Positions 12,048-20,706 of a stretch of 25,901 nucleotides of DNA are shown here, piece by piece. Origin of the DNA: Deltaproteobacteria bacterium (GTDB lineage: Bacteria > Desulfobacterota > Syntrophobacteria > BM002); contig JAGFXI010000003.1 of assembly GCA_017861095.1 (NCBI GenBank), positions 1 through 25,901 on the forward strand. Reading direction: 5' to 3'. Position 1 is the first letter of the stretch, and each line of letters starts with the position of its first letter. A model generated the notes under the pieces. It made no database searches, was not told the origin of the DNA, and worked only from the letters and a program-made list of their open reading frames with translations. The translations under genes were made by a program, and so were the position numbers.

Positions 12048-12830
12048 ATGAAGAGCTGCGAGGGTGCTCGGAAGGCGATCGTCTTGTTCTTCGGGTGCTT
12101 GGGCGCGCTCACGATCTCTGCTCCGGCTCGGGGAGCTTCTGCCGCCCTCAGTGTAGCTCCGGAGCGTGTTGAAATCGGGACCTTCTATCGAGGCTGCCGG
12201 GTCGCGGTGTCGGCAGTGATCCCGGCGGGAGGAGAGGCGGTCGTTGAAGTCGTGGGACGGGCTAACGCGCAAAACCTCCTACGGAAAGGACGACGAGGGG
12301 GACTCTGGATGAACGTGGGAGAAACGGAGGTGACCGGTGCACCCTCCCTGTACCTCGCCATGAGCACCAGCCCCGAGCTTCTCTCCGGCTCCGCCTTGAA
12401 CTCGGTCTGGGGGTATGGTGCCTTAGCTCATGAGGTCAGATTCACAGGCAAACTATCTGACCAGGAGCATGCCGGCTTGCTGAAGGAATTCATCAAGCTC
12501 AAGGAAAGCGAGAAGCTCTTCGGTGTATTTCCTGGAGCTCTCACCCTGTCACCTGCCACGGATGGCTCCTGTGTCGTCGAGGGGGCCTTCGCTCTCCCAA
12601 GCACGGTCAAGCCGGATACCTACAAGGTGTCTCTCTGTGTGGTTCGGGACGGCACGATCGTGGATCGACGCGACGCGGAGCTCATCGTCGCCATGGTCGG
12701 CTTTCCAGCCGTGCTATCGAATCTAGCTTGGAACCACGGGATAATCTACGGCACCGTCGCGGTATTGATAGCCATCTTCACCGGGTTCGTCATGGGCTAT
12801 GTCTTCAAGAAGGGAGCAGGCGGGCATTAG
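12048..12830 (+). CDS. TIGR02186 / Alph_Pro_TM family membrane protein
   Basis: 260 residues from ATG 12048, one base after the exporter stop, with AAAGGAG upstream. It has an N-terminal signal peptide (KAIVLFFGCLGALTISAPAR, cleavage near 30), a periplasmic beta-rich domain beginning LSVAPERVEIGTFYRG, and one C-terminal TM helix (IIYGTVAVLIAIFTGFVMGY) with a basic cytoplasmic end. The opening 'P..veI...y.G..v.v.' strand pattern and the total layout match the family normally encoded beside TSUP exporters. It is therefore probably a periplasmic partner or substrate-binding subunit of the exporter, anchored in the inner membrane. The biochemical role of this family is not established. Confidence 0.8.
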   Translation: MKSCEGARKAIVLFFGCLGALTISAPARGASAALSVAPERVEIGTFYRGCRVAVSAVIPAGGEAVVEVVGRANAQNLLRKGRRGGLWMNVGETEVTGAPSLYLAMSTSPELLSGSALNSVWGYGALAHEVRFTGKLSDQEHAGLLKEFIKLKESEKLFGVFPGALTLSPATDGSCVVEGAFALPSTVKPDTYKVSLCVVRDGTIVDRRDAELIVAMVGFPAVLSNLAWNHGIIYGTVAVLIAIFTGFVMGYVFKKGAGGH

Positions 12831-12850
12831 GTTGTTGACGGGACAAGGAC

Positions 12851-15448
12851 ATGGTATCTCCATGGTCGGGAATGAGTAACGTGATCCGTCCTCTCAGAGA
12901 GCTCTGGGGCAGGCTGTTCCAGCCACGGCCAAAGCCTGCGTTGGCCTCATTCACGGAAATATTCGACCATTTCCAGGAACTCCTGCGAGACCACCAGCAG
13001 GTCATGGAGCTTATAGCCGACCTCGGCGAGAAATCCGGAGGCGAATACATCTTCGACCGAAAATATCTCGCGGATCTCACCGAGCGGCTCAAGACGCTGT
13101 TGCTACGCATGGTCAACGGCCTGAATCTCATCACTCCGCGACGATATGTGGACCTATATTCCACCCTCGATCGCATCTTCCTCCCGCTGGACGCAGAGCT
13201 CCGGGGGCGGCTCAGTCTGTCGGCGGAGATGCCCTACGTAGTCCCCCTCAAGGAGCTCCCCCTTGACCGCCCTGAGCTTACCGGGGGAAAGGCGAACACC
13301 TTGGGGCGTGTCATCCAGAGCTTACACCTTCCCGTGCCGGATGGATTTGTCATCACCACCCGGGCCTATCGGAGGTTTTTGGAACAGAACCAGCTGGAAG
13401 ATAGGATGCATGCCTTACTCGAATCATGGGCCTCGGGGGAGATGGATGAGCGTCAGACAGCCCGGCAGCTCCAGTACGGAATCTTGGGGGGAGTCGTGCC
13501 TCACGAGGTGGCCGCGGCCGTCAAGCGCCGGGTGGAGAAGAGCGAGAGTTACTGGGCGGTCAGGAGCAGCGCCTACGGAGAGGACGCTGAGGTCTCCTTC
13601 GCGGGAATCCATGAAAGTCTGCTCCATGTGCCGCCGGCTGACATTCTGCCGGCTTACCGGAAGGTTTTGGCGAGTCTGTTTTCCGCCGGCGCCCTGTTGT
13701 ACCGGAACACCATGGGAATGCTCGGTGAGGATGCCGCCATGGCGGTTCTCTGTCAGGAGACGGTTTCAAGCGTCGCCGCCGGGGTGGTCCACACTCTTGA
13801 TGTGGCCGATCCTCAGGCTAACAGTCTCGTCATCTACGCGTCCCTGGGATGGGGACGAACGGTGGTGGAGGGAACGGGTTCCGTTGATCGGTATGTGATC
13901 GACAGGGCTCCACCCCACAAAATCAGGACTCAGGAGATCTCCTTAAAGAGAACGATGCTTGGGCCGAAGCCCGGTGGGGGGGAAGAGGAGATCTCCGTCC
14001 CACGGGCGGAGCAGGATAAACCGGCCCTGTCGGGGGAGGTCATGCAGACCCTCGTACAGTGGGCCCTCGTCCTGGAACGCTACTTCAAGCGGCCCCAAGA
14101 GGTCGAGTGGGCCTTGGATGGCGAGGGGCGCTGCTGGGTTCTTCAGTCCAGAGGACTCATGTTCCCGAAGGCCCAGGGCTGGGCCAGGGAAGACGTGGTG
14201 GAGATCGGCGGCCGCTATTCCGCCCTCCTCCAGGACTGCGGTCTCGTCGCTCATGCCGGGGTGGGATCAGGACCGGTGTACCACGTGGATTCCGATGCCA
14301 AGATGAATTCCATGCCCGAAGGGGCGGTCCTGGTAATCAAATACACAGCTCCGTGGCTGGCGAGGATCGTGCCGAGGGCATCGGCCATCATCGCGGAACG
14401 CGGTTCGGCCGCCGGGCATCTGGCGACAATAGCCCGGGAGTTTCGGGTGCCGACGTTGGTCGGTGTGGAGGGGGCCACTCGAGTCCTTCGCGACGGGATG
14501 CACGTAACCGTCGACACCAAACAGCGAGTGATTTACGAAGGACAGGTGCATGAACTCCTCCAGTACGAACTGGTGCGGACCCTCGCGTTTGAAGAGACCC
14601 CGGAATTTCGCGTCTTGCGCCGGCTTCTCAAGCGGATCGCCCCCCTCCATCTGATCGATCCTCAATCTCCTGGATTCTCCCCCGAGGGGTGTACGTCGGT
14701 CCATGACGTCATCCGCTTCATCCATGAGAAGGCGATAGAAGAGCTCATGAACCTGCCCAGCCTGGTCAGACGTTTTCGGGGAGTCCAGGTCTGGACTCTG
14801 GTATCCGATCTTCCCCTTGGCCTCAAGATCCTGGATCTCGGGGGCGGCATCGATCCGCGGGCCAGGGAGAGGAAGGCCATGCCCGGCGACCTTCTCTCAG
14901 CGCCTCTGCTCGCCTTGTGGGAGGGGCTTGCCGCCCCCGGCGTGTGGAGCACAGATCCCGTTCCCGTGGATCTCAGGGGGATGATCTCGAGCCTCACCAA
15001 GACCAGGGCCGAGCCTTCGGCCGGCGCCCCGTCCCCCGGTGCCAACCTGGCGGTGATCAGCGACAGTTACATGAATCTCCATCTCCATCTCGGCTATCAC
15101 TTCAATCTGATCGATGCGAGGCTCGAGCCCGACGCCAGTCGCAACCATATCTATTTTCGATTCGTCGGCGGAGTTACTGATATGACCCGAAGGTCCAGGC
15201 GGGCCCAGTTGCTCGCCAGCATCCTTTCCCGGTGCGACTTCAAGGTTGACACCAGGGGAGATCTGGTGGTCGCCCGAATTCTTCACCTCCCCCGGGAAGA
15301 TATGCACAATCAGCTCCGCCTCCTGGGGCGATTGATCGGATTTACCCGGCAGCTCGATATCCAATTGAGGAGCGACGAGGACATCCCGCACTTCGTGGAG
15401 TCCTTCTTACGCGAGCACCTGCCGTTGGGGGCAATGTCGTTGAGATAG
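12851..15448 (+). CDS. PEP-synthase-like phosphotransferase with non-canonical C-terminus
   Basis: 865 residues. After a helical N-terminal extension (1-130) comes an ATP-grasp PEP/pyruvate-binding domain (about 136-440: TGGKANTLG, PVPDGFVITT, WAVRSSAYGEDAEVSFAGIH, EVEWALDGEGRCWVLQSR). It is followed by the swivelling phospho-histidine domain (about 455-570) with ERGSAAGHLATIAREFRVPT, which keeps the phospho-acceptor His523. True PEP synthases and PPDK then have a TIM barrel with a catalytic Cys. Here the last 275 residues are unrelated (VWTLVSDLPLGLKILDLGGG, YMNLHLHLGYHFNLIDARLE). The ATP-derived phosphate is therefore probably passed to another acceptor, as in rifampicin phosphotransferase. 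ATG 12851 has AAGGA close by; ATG 12872 is an alternative. Confidence 0.85.
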   Translation: MVSPWSGMSNVIRPLRELWGRLFQPRPKPALASFTEIFDHFQELLRDHQQVMELIADLGEKSGGEYIFDRKYLADLTERLKTLLLRMVNGLNLITPRRYVDLYSTLDRIFLPLDAELRGRLSLSAEMPYVVPLKELPLDRPELTGGKANTLGRVIQSLHLPVPDGFVITTRAYRRFLEQNQLEDRMHALLESWASGEMDERQTARQLQYGILGGVVPHEVAAAVKRRVEKSESYWAVRSSAYGEDAEVSFAGIHESLLHVPPADILPAYRKVLASLFSAGALLYRNTMGMLGEDAAMAVLCQETVSSVAAGVVHTLDVADPQANSLVIYASLGWGRTVVEGTGSVDRYVIDRAPPHKIRTQEISLKRTMLGPKPGGGEEEISVPRAEQDKPALSGEVMQTLVQWALVLERYFKRPQEVEWALDGEGRCWVLQSRGLMFPKAQGWAREDVVEIGGRYSALLQDCGLVAHAGVGSGPVYHVDSDAKMNSMPEGAVLVIKYTAPWLARIVPRASAIIAERGSAAGHLATIAREFRVPTLVGVEGATRVLRDGMHVTVDTKQRVIYEGQVHELLQYELVRTLAFEETPEFRVLRRLLKRIAPLHLIDPQSPGFSPEGCTSVHDVIRFIHEKAIEELMNLPSLVRRFRGVQVWTLVSDLPLGLKILDLGGGIDPRARERKAMPGDLLSAPLLALWEGLAAPGVWSTDPVPVDLRGMISSLTKTRAEPSAGAPSPGANLAVISDSYMNLHLHLGYHFNLIDARLEPDASRNHIYFRFVGGVTDMTRRSRRAQLLASILSRCDFKVDTRGDLVVARILHLPREDMHNQLRLLGRLIGFTRQLDIQLRSDEDIPHFVESFLREHLPLGAMSLR

Positions 15449-15457
15449 GAGGGGAAA

Positions 15458-15847
15458 ATGAGCACAGACAAGCTCAAGGTCATGGTTCTGGACGATGAGC
15501 CGATCGTCTGCAAACGGGTACAACCAGCCCTGGAGAAATTGGGGTACGAGGTTGAGAGCTACACCGACAGTCACGCGGCGATACACCGAATTCAGGAGAC
15601 GGAATACGACATCATTGTCACGGATTTGAAAATGAAGGGGATTGACGGCATGCAGTTTCTCCAGGAGGCGAAGAAACGCTCGCCGCGGACGGAGGTGATC
15701 GTGATTACCGGTTTCGCCACCCTGGAAACGGCGAAAGAGTCATTCCATAAGGGTGTCTTCGATTTCATCGCCAAGCCCTTCAAGTTGAGCGAGATCCAAG
15801 ACGTGGTGAATAAGGCCGCCGCCAAGATCAGGGGTAGCGGGACTTGA
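15458..15847 (+). CDS. Stand-alone response regulator receiver
   Basis: 129 residues from ATG 15458 behind AGGAGGGG, 9 bp after the phosphotransferase gene. It is a complete CheY-like receiver: acidic pair DD at 12-13, phospho-acceptor Asp56 (IIVTDLKMKG), Thr84 (VITGFA) and Lys106 (IAKPFK). No output domain follows. The sequence most resembles the receiver part of NtrC-type proteins. With no dedicated kinase beside it, phosphate could come from the kinase at 7607 or another source. The product might act on the phosphotransferase upstream by protein contact; that is inference from position only. Confidence 0.9.
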   Translation: MSTDKLKVMVLDDEPIVCKRVQPALEKLGYEVESYTDSHAAIHRIQETEYDIIVTDLKMKGIDGMQFLQEAKKRSPRTEVIVITGFATLETAKESFHKGVFDFIAKPFKLSEIQDVVNKAAAKIRGSGT

Positions 15848-15860
15848 GGCCGGGACATTT

Positions 15861-15876
15861 AGGCAGTCTTGCTGCA
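15861..15876 (+). promoter_or_regulatory. Possible second sigma-54 promoter
   Basis: AGGCAGTCTTGCTGCA has GG-N10-GC spacing (GG 15862-15863, GC 15874-15875), GGCA and a 4-of-5 TTGCA box. The predicted start near 15887 leaves a 25-base leader with a good ribosome-binding site before GTG 15912. It is weaker than the site at 10598. Confidence 0.35.
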
Positions 15877-15911
15877 AGTTCCTCGAACCTCGAGGGAGAG
15901 GAGAGCTCAAC

Positions 15912-16718
15912 GTGATTAAGACACTTGTAGCGGTTGAGATGGATCTGGCGTCCAGTTTCGCTATCCGGTACGCCTGCCGACTCGGGCAGCATATCAAGAT
16001 GAAGCTCCATCCGGTCTACGTGAAAAGCGCTCCCTCGATGGAGCCGACCACGGGTGTCGGCTGGGCGCCGCACACATGGCAACGAGAGCTCATCCAGATG
16101 GGCAAGGAGGAAATCCAAGAGATGCTCGCCTCGGAGATGGATTCGTGCCCGGTCATGGAAGAGCCCAGAGTCGTTTACGGGGACCGAGGAATAGAGCTTC
16201 TGAGAATGGTGAAACAGGAAGCCATCGATCTCTACGTGGAGGGAGCGCCTCAGCACTTCACCCCGCCAACGCTCTCCAAAACTCTCCGGTCGAAGTTTTA
16301 TCAGCGTCTTGACCGCCCGTTCATCTGGGTGCGGACGTTACGGAAGCTTGACCGGGTCTTCGTCCTCTGTCGTGACGTTACCGGGGTGAGGACTCTGGTC
16401 CGGGCTCTCGGGCGAATGTGGCAGGGGTGCCGGGTTCCGCTGCACCTGGCATTCCCGGAAGGCGTAGGTAAGGGTGAGGCTGGCCCGGAGGCACTGCTGC
16501 GAGAGGTGGTGGGAAAGGCGAGGGTGGAGCTCGAGGCCGAGGGTTGTAGGCCTCTCCTTGAGATTCCCTTTGCTTCCGTCTCAGGTGCACCTCCGACAGG
16601 AATAGCAGATGAGTACGGGCTCATCGTGGTTACCCTGGAGCGGGAGCTCAGGAAAGACAGCCCGCACCTGAAATGGATCTCCGAGGTGAAGGTGCCGTTG
16701 ATGTTTGTGTTTGTCTGA
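15912..16718 (+). CDS. Double-domain universal stress protein, divergent
   Basis: 268 residues from GTG 15912 (MIKTLVAVEMDLASSFAIRY) with GGAGAGGAG upstream. Two UspA-like repeats are inferred: residues 1-140, with first strand KTLVAVEM and a closing DRPFIWVRTL strand, and 145-268, with RVFVLCRDVTGVRTLVRAL and final VPLMFVFV. The second half is strongly diverged and neither half has the GxxG-x9-G(S/T) nucleotide loop. It may be a non-ATP-binding member. It is separated from the receiver gene by 64 bp containing the possible second sigma-54 site, so it could have its own promoter. Confidence 0.75.
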   Translation: MIKTLVAVEMDLASSFAIRYACRLGQHIKMKLHPVYVKSAPSMEPTTGVGWAPHTWQRELIQMGKEEIQEMLASEMDSCPVMEEPRVVYGDRGIELLRMVKQEAIDLYVEGAPQHFTPPTLSKTLRSKFYQRLDRPFIWVRTLRKLDRVFVLCRDVTGVRTLVRALGRMWQGCRVPLHLAFPEGVGKGEAGPEALLREVVGKARVELEAEGCRPLLEIPFASVSGAPPTGIADEYGLIVVTLERELRKDSPHLKWISEVKVPLMFVFV

Positions 16719-16790
16719 CCAAGCTCTGCAGATCCTCACCGTTTTTCTATGGACCTGGGGATCCCATCAGCGGGAAGAAAGGACAAGGCG

Positions 16791-17675
16791 ATGAAGATTC
16801 TCTTTGCTGGTGATGAACACCCTTACAGCGCCTATGCGCTCGACGAGGTGGTGAGGCTGGCCCTGAACACCTGGGCCGACGTCACCCTCCTGGCGGCGTC
16901 TCCGGCCTTAGCGGCCAAGGGCTCGGAATGGGCTCCCGCTCTGCCGTTGACCCATCCCTTGATCCAGGCGCTAAAGCGATATCGCGAGATCTTCCTGCGA
17001 GGTGCGGGAGAGGACGATTCACCATATGCGAGGCGCAACTGGCAGCACGAGTGGGTTCCCCTCAAGAGCGGGCGCTGGGAAGAGCTCTTGGTGTGCCGTG
17101 GAGTGAAAAAGGATGTCCGGATATGTATCAGGAGCGGCGATGCCGCCCAGGAGACGGTTGCGGAAGCAAGAGAAGAGGAAAGCGATCTCATCGTGCTCGG
17201 TTGCCAGAAGGGTGACACCTGCAGTTGGGAGAGTGGCCCACAGGTGCCCCAGAAGGTCGTGAATGATGCTGCATGTTCGGTGTTGCTCGTCAAAGAGCAA
17301 CAGCCCATCAACCGAATCCTTGCCTGCCTGGATCAAAGTTACATCAGCCAGGATTCGCTGGAGATGATCAACCAGATGGCGACCATTCATAAGGCCCAGG
17401 TGGAACTAATCGGGCTGAGCCAGACCGGTGACATGAAAAAGGATGTCTACCGCCGTTTGATTGAGATCGGCGATTACTACGAGGAGCGCCAGATCAAGAT
17501 CGTTACGCGTTTGACCGAGGTTGCGGACTTTGAAGGGCTTCTCGCCACGGAGGTCAAACACGACTTGCTCGCCCTCTGGTTGGGGAAAAAGTCCCTGCTG
17601 GACCGCTTTTTCCCCCGAGATTGGATCGGAAGATTCGTGGGCAAGTGTCAGAGCTCGGTGTTGGTCATGCGCTGA
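16791..17675 (+). CDS. Double-domain universal stress protein
   Basis: 294 residues from ATG 16791 (MKILFAGDEHPYSAYALDEV). This start is preferred over ATG 16749 because it begins directly with the UspA first strand and has AAAGGA upstream. The first domain has a long helical insertion (HPLIQALKRYREIFLRGAGE) and a DLIVLGCQKGD strand with a partial nucleotide loop, closing with ACSVLLVKE. The second domain starts NRILACLDQSYISQDSLEMI and ends SSVLVMR without a recognisable ATP loop. It lies 72 bp after the previous stress-protein gene and 58 bp before the next, so the three are probably co-transcribed. Confidence 0.8.
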   Translation: MKILFAGDEHPYSAYALDEVVRLALNTWADVTLLAASPALAAKGSEWAPALPLTHPLIQALKRYREIFLRGAGEDDSPYARRNWQHEWVPLKSGRWEELLVCRGVKKDVRICIRSGDAAQETVAEAREEESDLIVLGCQKGDTCSWESGPQVPQKVVNDAACSVLLVKEQQPINRILACLDQSYISQDSLEMINQMATIHKAQVELIGLSQTGDMKKDVYRRLIEIGDYYEERQIKIVTRLTEVADFEGLLATEVKHDLLALWLGKKSLLDRFFPRDWIGRFVGKCQSSVLVMR

Positions 17676-17733
17676 GACGCATTCTTGTGAACTTTAGGGA
17701 GAAGTTTATCCTCCCGGAACGTGAGGTCATGCT

Positions 17734-18591
17734 ATGAAGATCCTCGTCGCTGTCGACAAAAGCGAAGAATCGCAAACGGCGCTTCGATACACCTGCCACC
17801 TCTTGGAGCATTTTCACGCGAAGGTGGACGCCCTCTACGTGAAGCCCGACCTGGTGCGGGAGGTGGCGGATGGTTCCTATGCGCCTTTCATCACGAAAGC
17901 CGATCTCGAGAAAGCAATTGAAGCGGATGCGGGAAAGGTGCTGGACGAGATTATCGAGGCCTGTGAGGTCTGCATTGGCGGGAAAATACCGTGTGAACCG
18001 CATGTTGGTCTGGGGGAGCCCGCTGACGAGATCATCAATACAGCGAATACCGGCTCCTATGACATGATTGTGCTAGGTTCTCATGGTCGGTCGTCTCTCC
18101 GGGGCTTTCTCCTTGGAGCGGTCCATACCAAGATTCTCCACCATGCCCCGCAACCCGTCTTGATCCTCCGCAATTTCCGCCCCATCCAGAAGATCCTCGT
18201 GGCTTACCGGGGCTCCCAGTGTGATCAGGGCGCCCTGAAGTTCATCGCTCCCCTTTTCGTTCAGAAGAGGCCGGAGATCACCATCCTCCATGTCCAAGAG
18301 ACCGAGCTGGGCGAGAGCGAGGAGTTCGCCCAGGCCTGTCTCATAAGCGGAGACGAAACCTTGAGAGCCCAGGGGCATAGCCCCGTGAGGAAAATGGCTA
18401 AGGGGAATTTCGTGGATGAGATCCTGAAGGCGTTGGCCGTGGAAAGGTACGATCTCCTAGTCCTCGGGGCGTACGGCCATAACCGGCCGCGGTATCTTAA
18501 GATCATCAGCGACGAGGCGCTGGACCTGGTCCGCCTGACCACGCGGCCTGTCCTGGTGTATCGCGACCGGCCGGAAAATGGGGCGAGATAG
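17734..18591 (+). CDS. Double-domain universal stress protein (ATP-binding type)
   Basis: 285 residues from ATG 17734 (MKILVAVDKSEESQTALRYT). The first domain is the most canonical of the set: MIVLGSHGRSSLRGFLLGAV provides the G-x2-G-x9-G loop, although Ala replaces the usual Ser/Thr after the last Gly, followed by HHAPQPVLILR. The second domain begins QKILVAYRGSQCDQGALKFI and ends DLLVLGAYGHN...TRPVLVYR, again with a G-x2-G start but no complete loop. It is the last gene of the plus-strand cluster. Together the four stress-protein genes supply seven Usp domains. Confidence 0.9.
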   Translation: MKILVAVDKSEESQTALRYTCHLLEHFHAKVDALYVKPDLVREVADGSYAPFITKADLEKAIEADAGKVLDEIIEACEVCIGGKIPCEPHVGLGEPADEIINTANTGSYDMIVLGSHGRSSLRGFLLGAVHTKILHHAPQPVLILRNFRPIQKILVAYRGSQCDQGALKFIAPLFVQKRPEITILHVQETELGESEEFAQACLISGDETLRAQGHSPVRKMAKGNFVDEILKALAVERYDLLVLGAYGHNRPRYLKIISDEALDLVRLTTRPVLVYRDRPENGAR

Positions 18592-18828
18592 CAGACCGCC
18601 TCCCGGATCAACTTCTCTATCCTTGGAGGCACCGCGTCCCCAATGCAGGGGGCCACGGGTCGCGAGATGATCGACTACCCCCGTGGACGAGGGGTACTTG
18701 CCAGAGCACCCGAAATGAGCTATCTGGGACGAGACAGGCGGTTCACCATACCGAGACGATGGCGCGGCACATGATCGGGGGCGGCTGCTCGCTCTGGCAA
18801 CGGGTCGCCGCTACGACTGGGGGGGTAG

Positions 18829-19482
18829 ATGCGGGCAGTCAGAGGTTTCGACGAACAGCTCACACCGGAAGAACTTGCACTCATTCGCGGTCTCAGCAGC
18901 CCTTTCAGGATCCAGGAGTTTCTCGATACGATTCCCTACAGTGTTGAGGAGATCTACCGCAGTCCTCTTAGGGTCCTCAGGGATCGTCAGGCCCACTGCT
19001 TCGACGGTGCTCTTTTTGCGGCGGCCGCGCTGCGGCGACTTGGATATCCCCCTCTCATCCTCGAGCTCGTACCCAATGACCGCGACGACGAGCACCTGCT
19101 CGCCCTCTATCGCTGTGACGGGCTTTGGGGTGCGGTAGGGCAATCCAATTTCGTGGGTCTCCGGTTTCGCGAGCCTCTCTACCGGACCCTGCGGGAACTG
19201 GCCCTTTCCTACTTCGAACAGTACTTCAATGTCCAGCGGGAAAAGACCCTCCGAGGCTACCGCAAGCCTCTCGACTTGAGGGTCTTTGATGGATTCGACT
19301 GGATGGCAAGCAATGACCATCTGGAGACGATTGCGGCGCGGCTGGATCGCATGCGGCCGGTGCCGCTGGTCAAGCCTGACATGGAAGCCCGTCTTGCTCC
19401 CGTTGACGAGCGAACCTATCGCGGCGGGCTCCTCGGAGCCGACGAGCGGGGTCTCTATCGGCCCCCCTCCGGTCACGGCTAG
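18829..19482 (+). CDS. Transglutaminase-like (cysteine-protease fold) protein
   Basis: 217 residues from ATG 18829, preceded by a G-rich run. The core RQAHCFDGALFAAAALRRLG places candidate nucleophile Cys57 at the start of a helix, as in papain-like transglutaminase folds. His88 in the DDEHLLALY strand is the likely catalytic partner, and the Asn/Asp following it (AVGQSNF) may complete the triad. The C-terminal third (FDGFDWMASNDHLETIAARL) is unfamiliar. There is no signal peptide, so it should be cytoplasmic. Bacterial members act as peptidases or amidases, but no substrate can be inferred. It converges on the minus-strand cyclase gene with 7 bp between stops. Confidence 0.65.
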   Translation: MRAVRGFDEQLTPEELALIRGLSSPFRIQEFLDTIPYSVEEIYRSPLRVLRDRQAHCFDGALFAAAALRRLGYPPLILELVPNDRDDEHLLALYRCDGLWGAVGQSNFVGLRFREPLYRTLRELALSYFEQYFNVQREKTLRGYRKPLDLRVFDGFDWMASNDHLETIAARLDRMRPVPLVKPDMEARLAPVDERTYRGGLLGADERGLYRPPSGHG

Positions 19483-19489
19483 CCCCAGT

Positions 19490-20701
19490 CTACCCGTTAG
19501 CGTTGCCCTTGAGGTAGTTTTCCGCCGCTTTGGTGGTGAGAAAAATCAGGTAGTCATCGAGGATTTCGACCTGGACCGTGAACAATCCGTAATTATTGAC
19601 AAGGTATCTATCGTTATTGTGCTTGTGGAGAGGATAGATGGTTTCCTCATGGAGGCCGTTCTTCCTGTTGTATAGTGTGTTTTTGTTTCGAGGAATAACG
19701 AGGAAGACCTTATCAGGTAGTAAGGATAATTTATCGCCCTGCTTTATTTTTGCCCTGAAAAGATACTTGTTCTCTCCCATGTTCGTCACGATGTTACCGA
19801 TGACGATGGGAATGAGTTCTTGCATTGGAAGCGATGCCCTGCCCGAGCTCGCGTACTCGGCAACCTCCCTCACCTGATTGAAAGAAACGAAAGGAAAAAG
19901 CTTACCCGCCGTAATCGATGGATTATGTGACTTCCAGCGGCTGTAAAGGAGGAAACACGAGGCCGTCACGATCACGATGAGCACGCTCCATACAATCAGC
20001 CGCCGCGCGAAAAGGACTGGTCGCCGCAAATCTCGTCTCCAGTCTTGTCCTCGCCAGGGGGAGCGATTTTCAGCCATTCCTGGCACTTTGAGCCCGGGCG
20101 AGAGCGGGTAGCGGTATGAGTAGACGCTGGTGTGAGCGATTTTCCTCCACGCCCTCTTGAAATCACCCTGATTGCCGATCTGTTTCCAGGTCGACCGAGA
20201 AATCAGCAGGCTCCCGGGCCGGCTGTGCTTCTGTAGATGGCAGGCCACATCCATATCCCAGGCTGTCACCTTAGTCAGGTCCTCGGTGTTGTCGAGAAGG
20301 ACGGTACCGCTGTGGATGCCGACGCGCACGTTCAGATAGCCGGACAAGGCTGACTCTTCCCTGTTGAAAGCCTCGAGACCCTTGACGATGCCGATGGCAA
20401 CGTCCACGGCCTCCTGTGGTCTCTTGAACAGGCACATCACTCCGTCGCCGGAGAAGAGCGAGGCGAGAGCTCCACGGGTTAGTCTGCGCAGATATCGGTG
20501 GAATGCCAGGAAGGTCCGCACTACCTTCAGGCTGTCCTCACCTTCCTTGAGCTTGGCGGAATTGACGACATCAACGCTCATGAAGGTCCCGTTGCGGTAG
20601 TGGCTGTAAAGATCCACGATCGCGCTGCTCTGTTCTTGCTCCAGCTCTTTCTGGCGTTGGAGTTTCTCGACCAACGTTGGTCTCGTGCTCCTAGCGCTCA
20701 T
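19490..20701 (-). CDS. Class III cyclase-like protein with C-terminal membrane anchor (copy A)
   Basis: 403 residues from ATG 20701; a GTG at 20707 overlaps the upstream TAG by one base and is an equally good coupled start. The cyclase homology domain (about 38-200) keeps both metal-binding Asp: Asp44 in MSVDVVNS and Asp86 in FSGDGVMC. The position that is Lys in adenylate cyclases is Leu82. The Asn and Arg that stabilise the transition state are Asp151 and His155 (DMDVACHL). A TM helix (235-253) and an extracytoplasmic domain (to 403) with KVFLVIPRNKNTLYNRKNG follow. The soluble enzyme domain thus precedes the anchor, the reverse of common receptor cyclases. It is a tandem duplicate of its neighbour. 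Confidence 0.8.
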   Translation of the reverse strand: MSARSTRPTLVEKLQRQKELEQEQSSAIVDLYSHYRNGTFMSVDVVNSAKLKEGEDSLKVVRTFLAFHRYLRRLTRGALASLFSGDGVMCLFKRPQEAVDVAIGIVKGLEAFNREESALSGYLNVRVGIHSGTVLLDNTEDLTKVTAWDMDVACHLQKHSRPGSLLISRSTWKQIGNQGDFKRAWRKIAHTSVYSYRYPLSPGLKVPGMAENRSPWRGQDWRRDLRRPVLFARRLIVWSVLIVIVTASCFLLYSRWKSHNPSITAGKLFPFVSFNQVREVAEYASSGRASLPMQELIPIVIGNIVTNMGENKYLFRAKIKQGDKLSLLPDKVFLVIPRNKNTLYNRKNGLHEETIYPLHKHNNDRYLVNNYGLFTVQVEILDDYLIFLTTKAAENYLKGNANG

Positions 20702-20706
20702 AGGCA

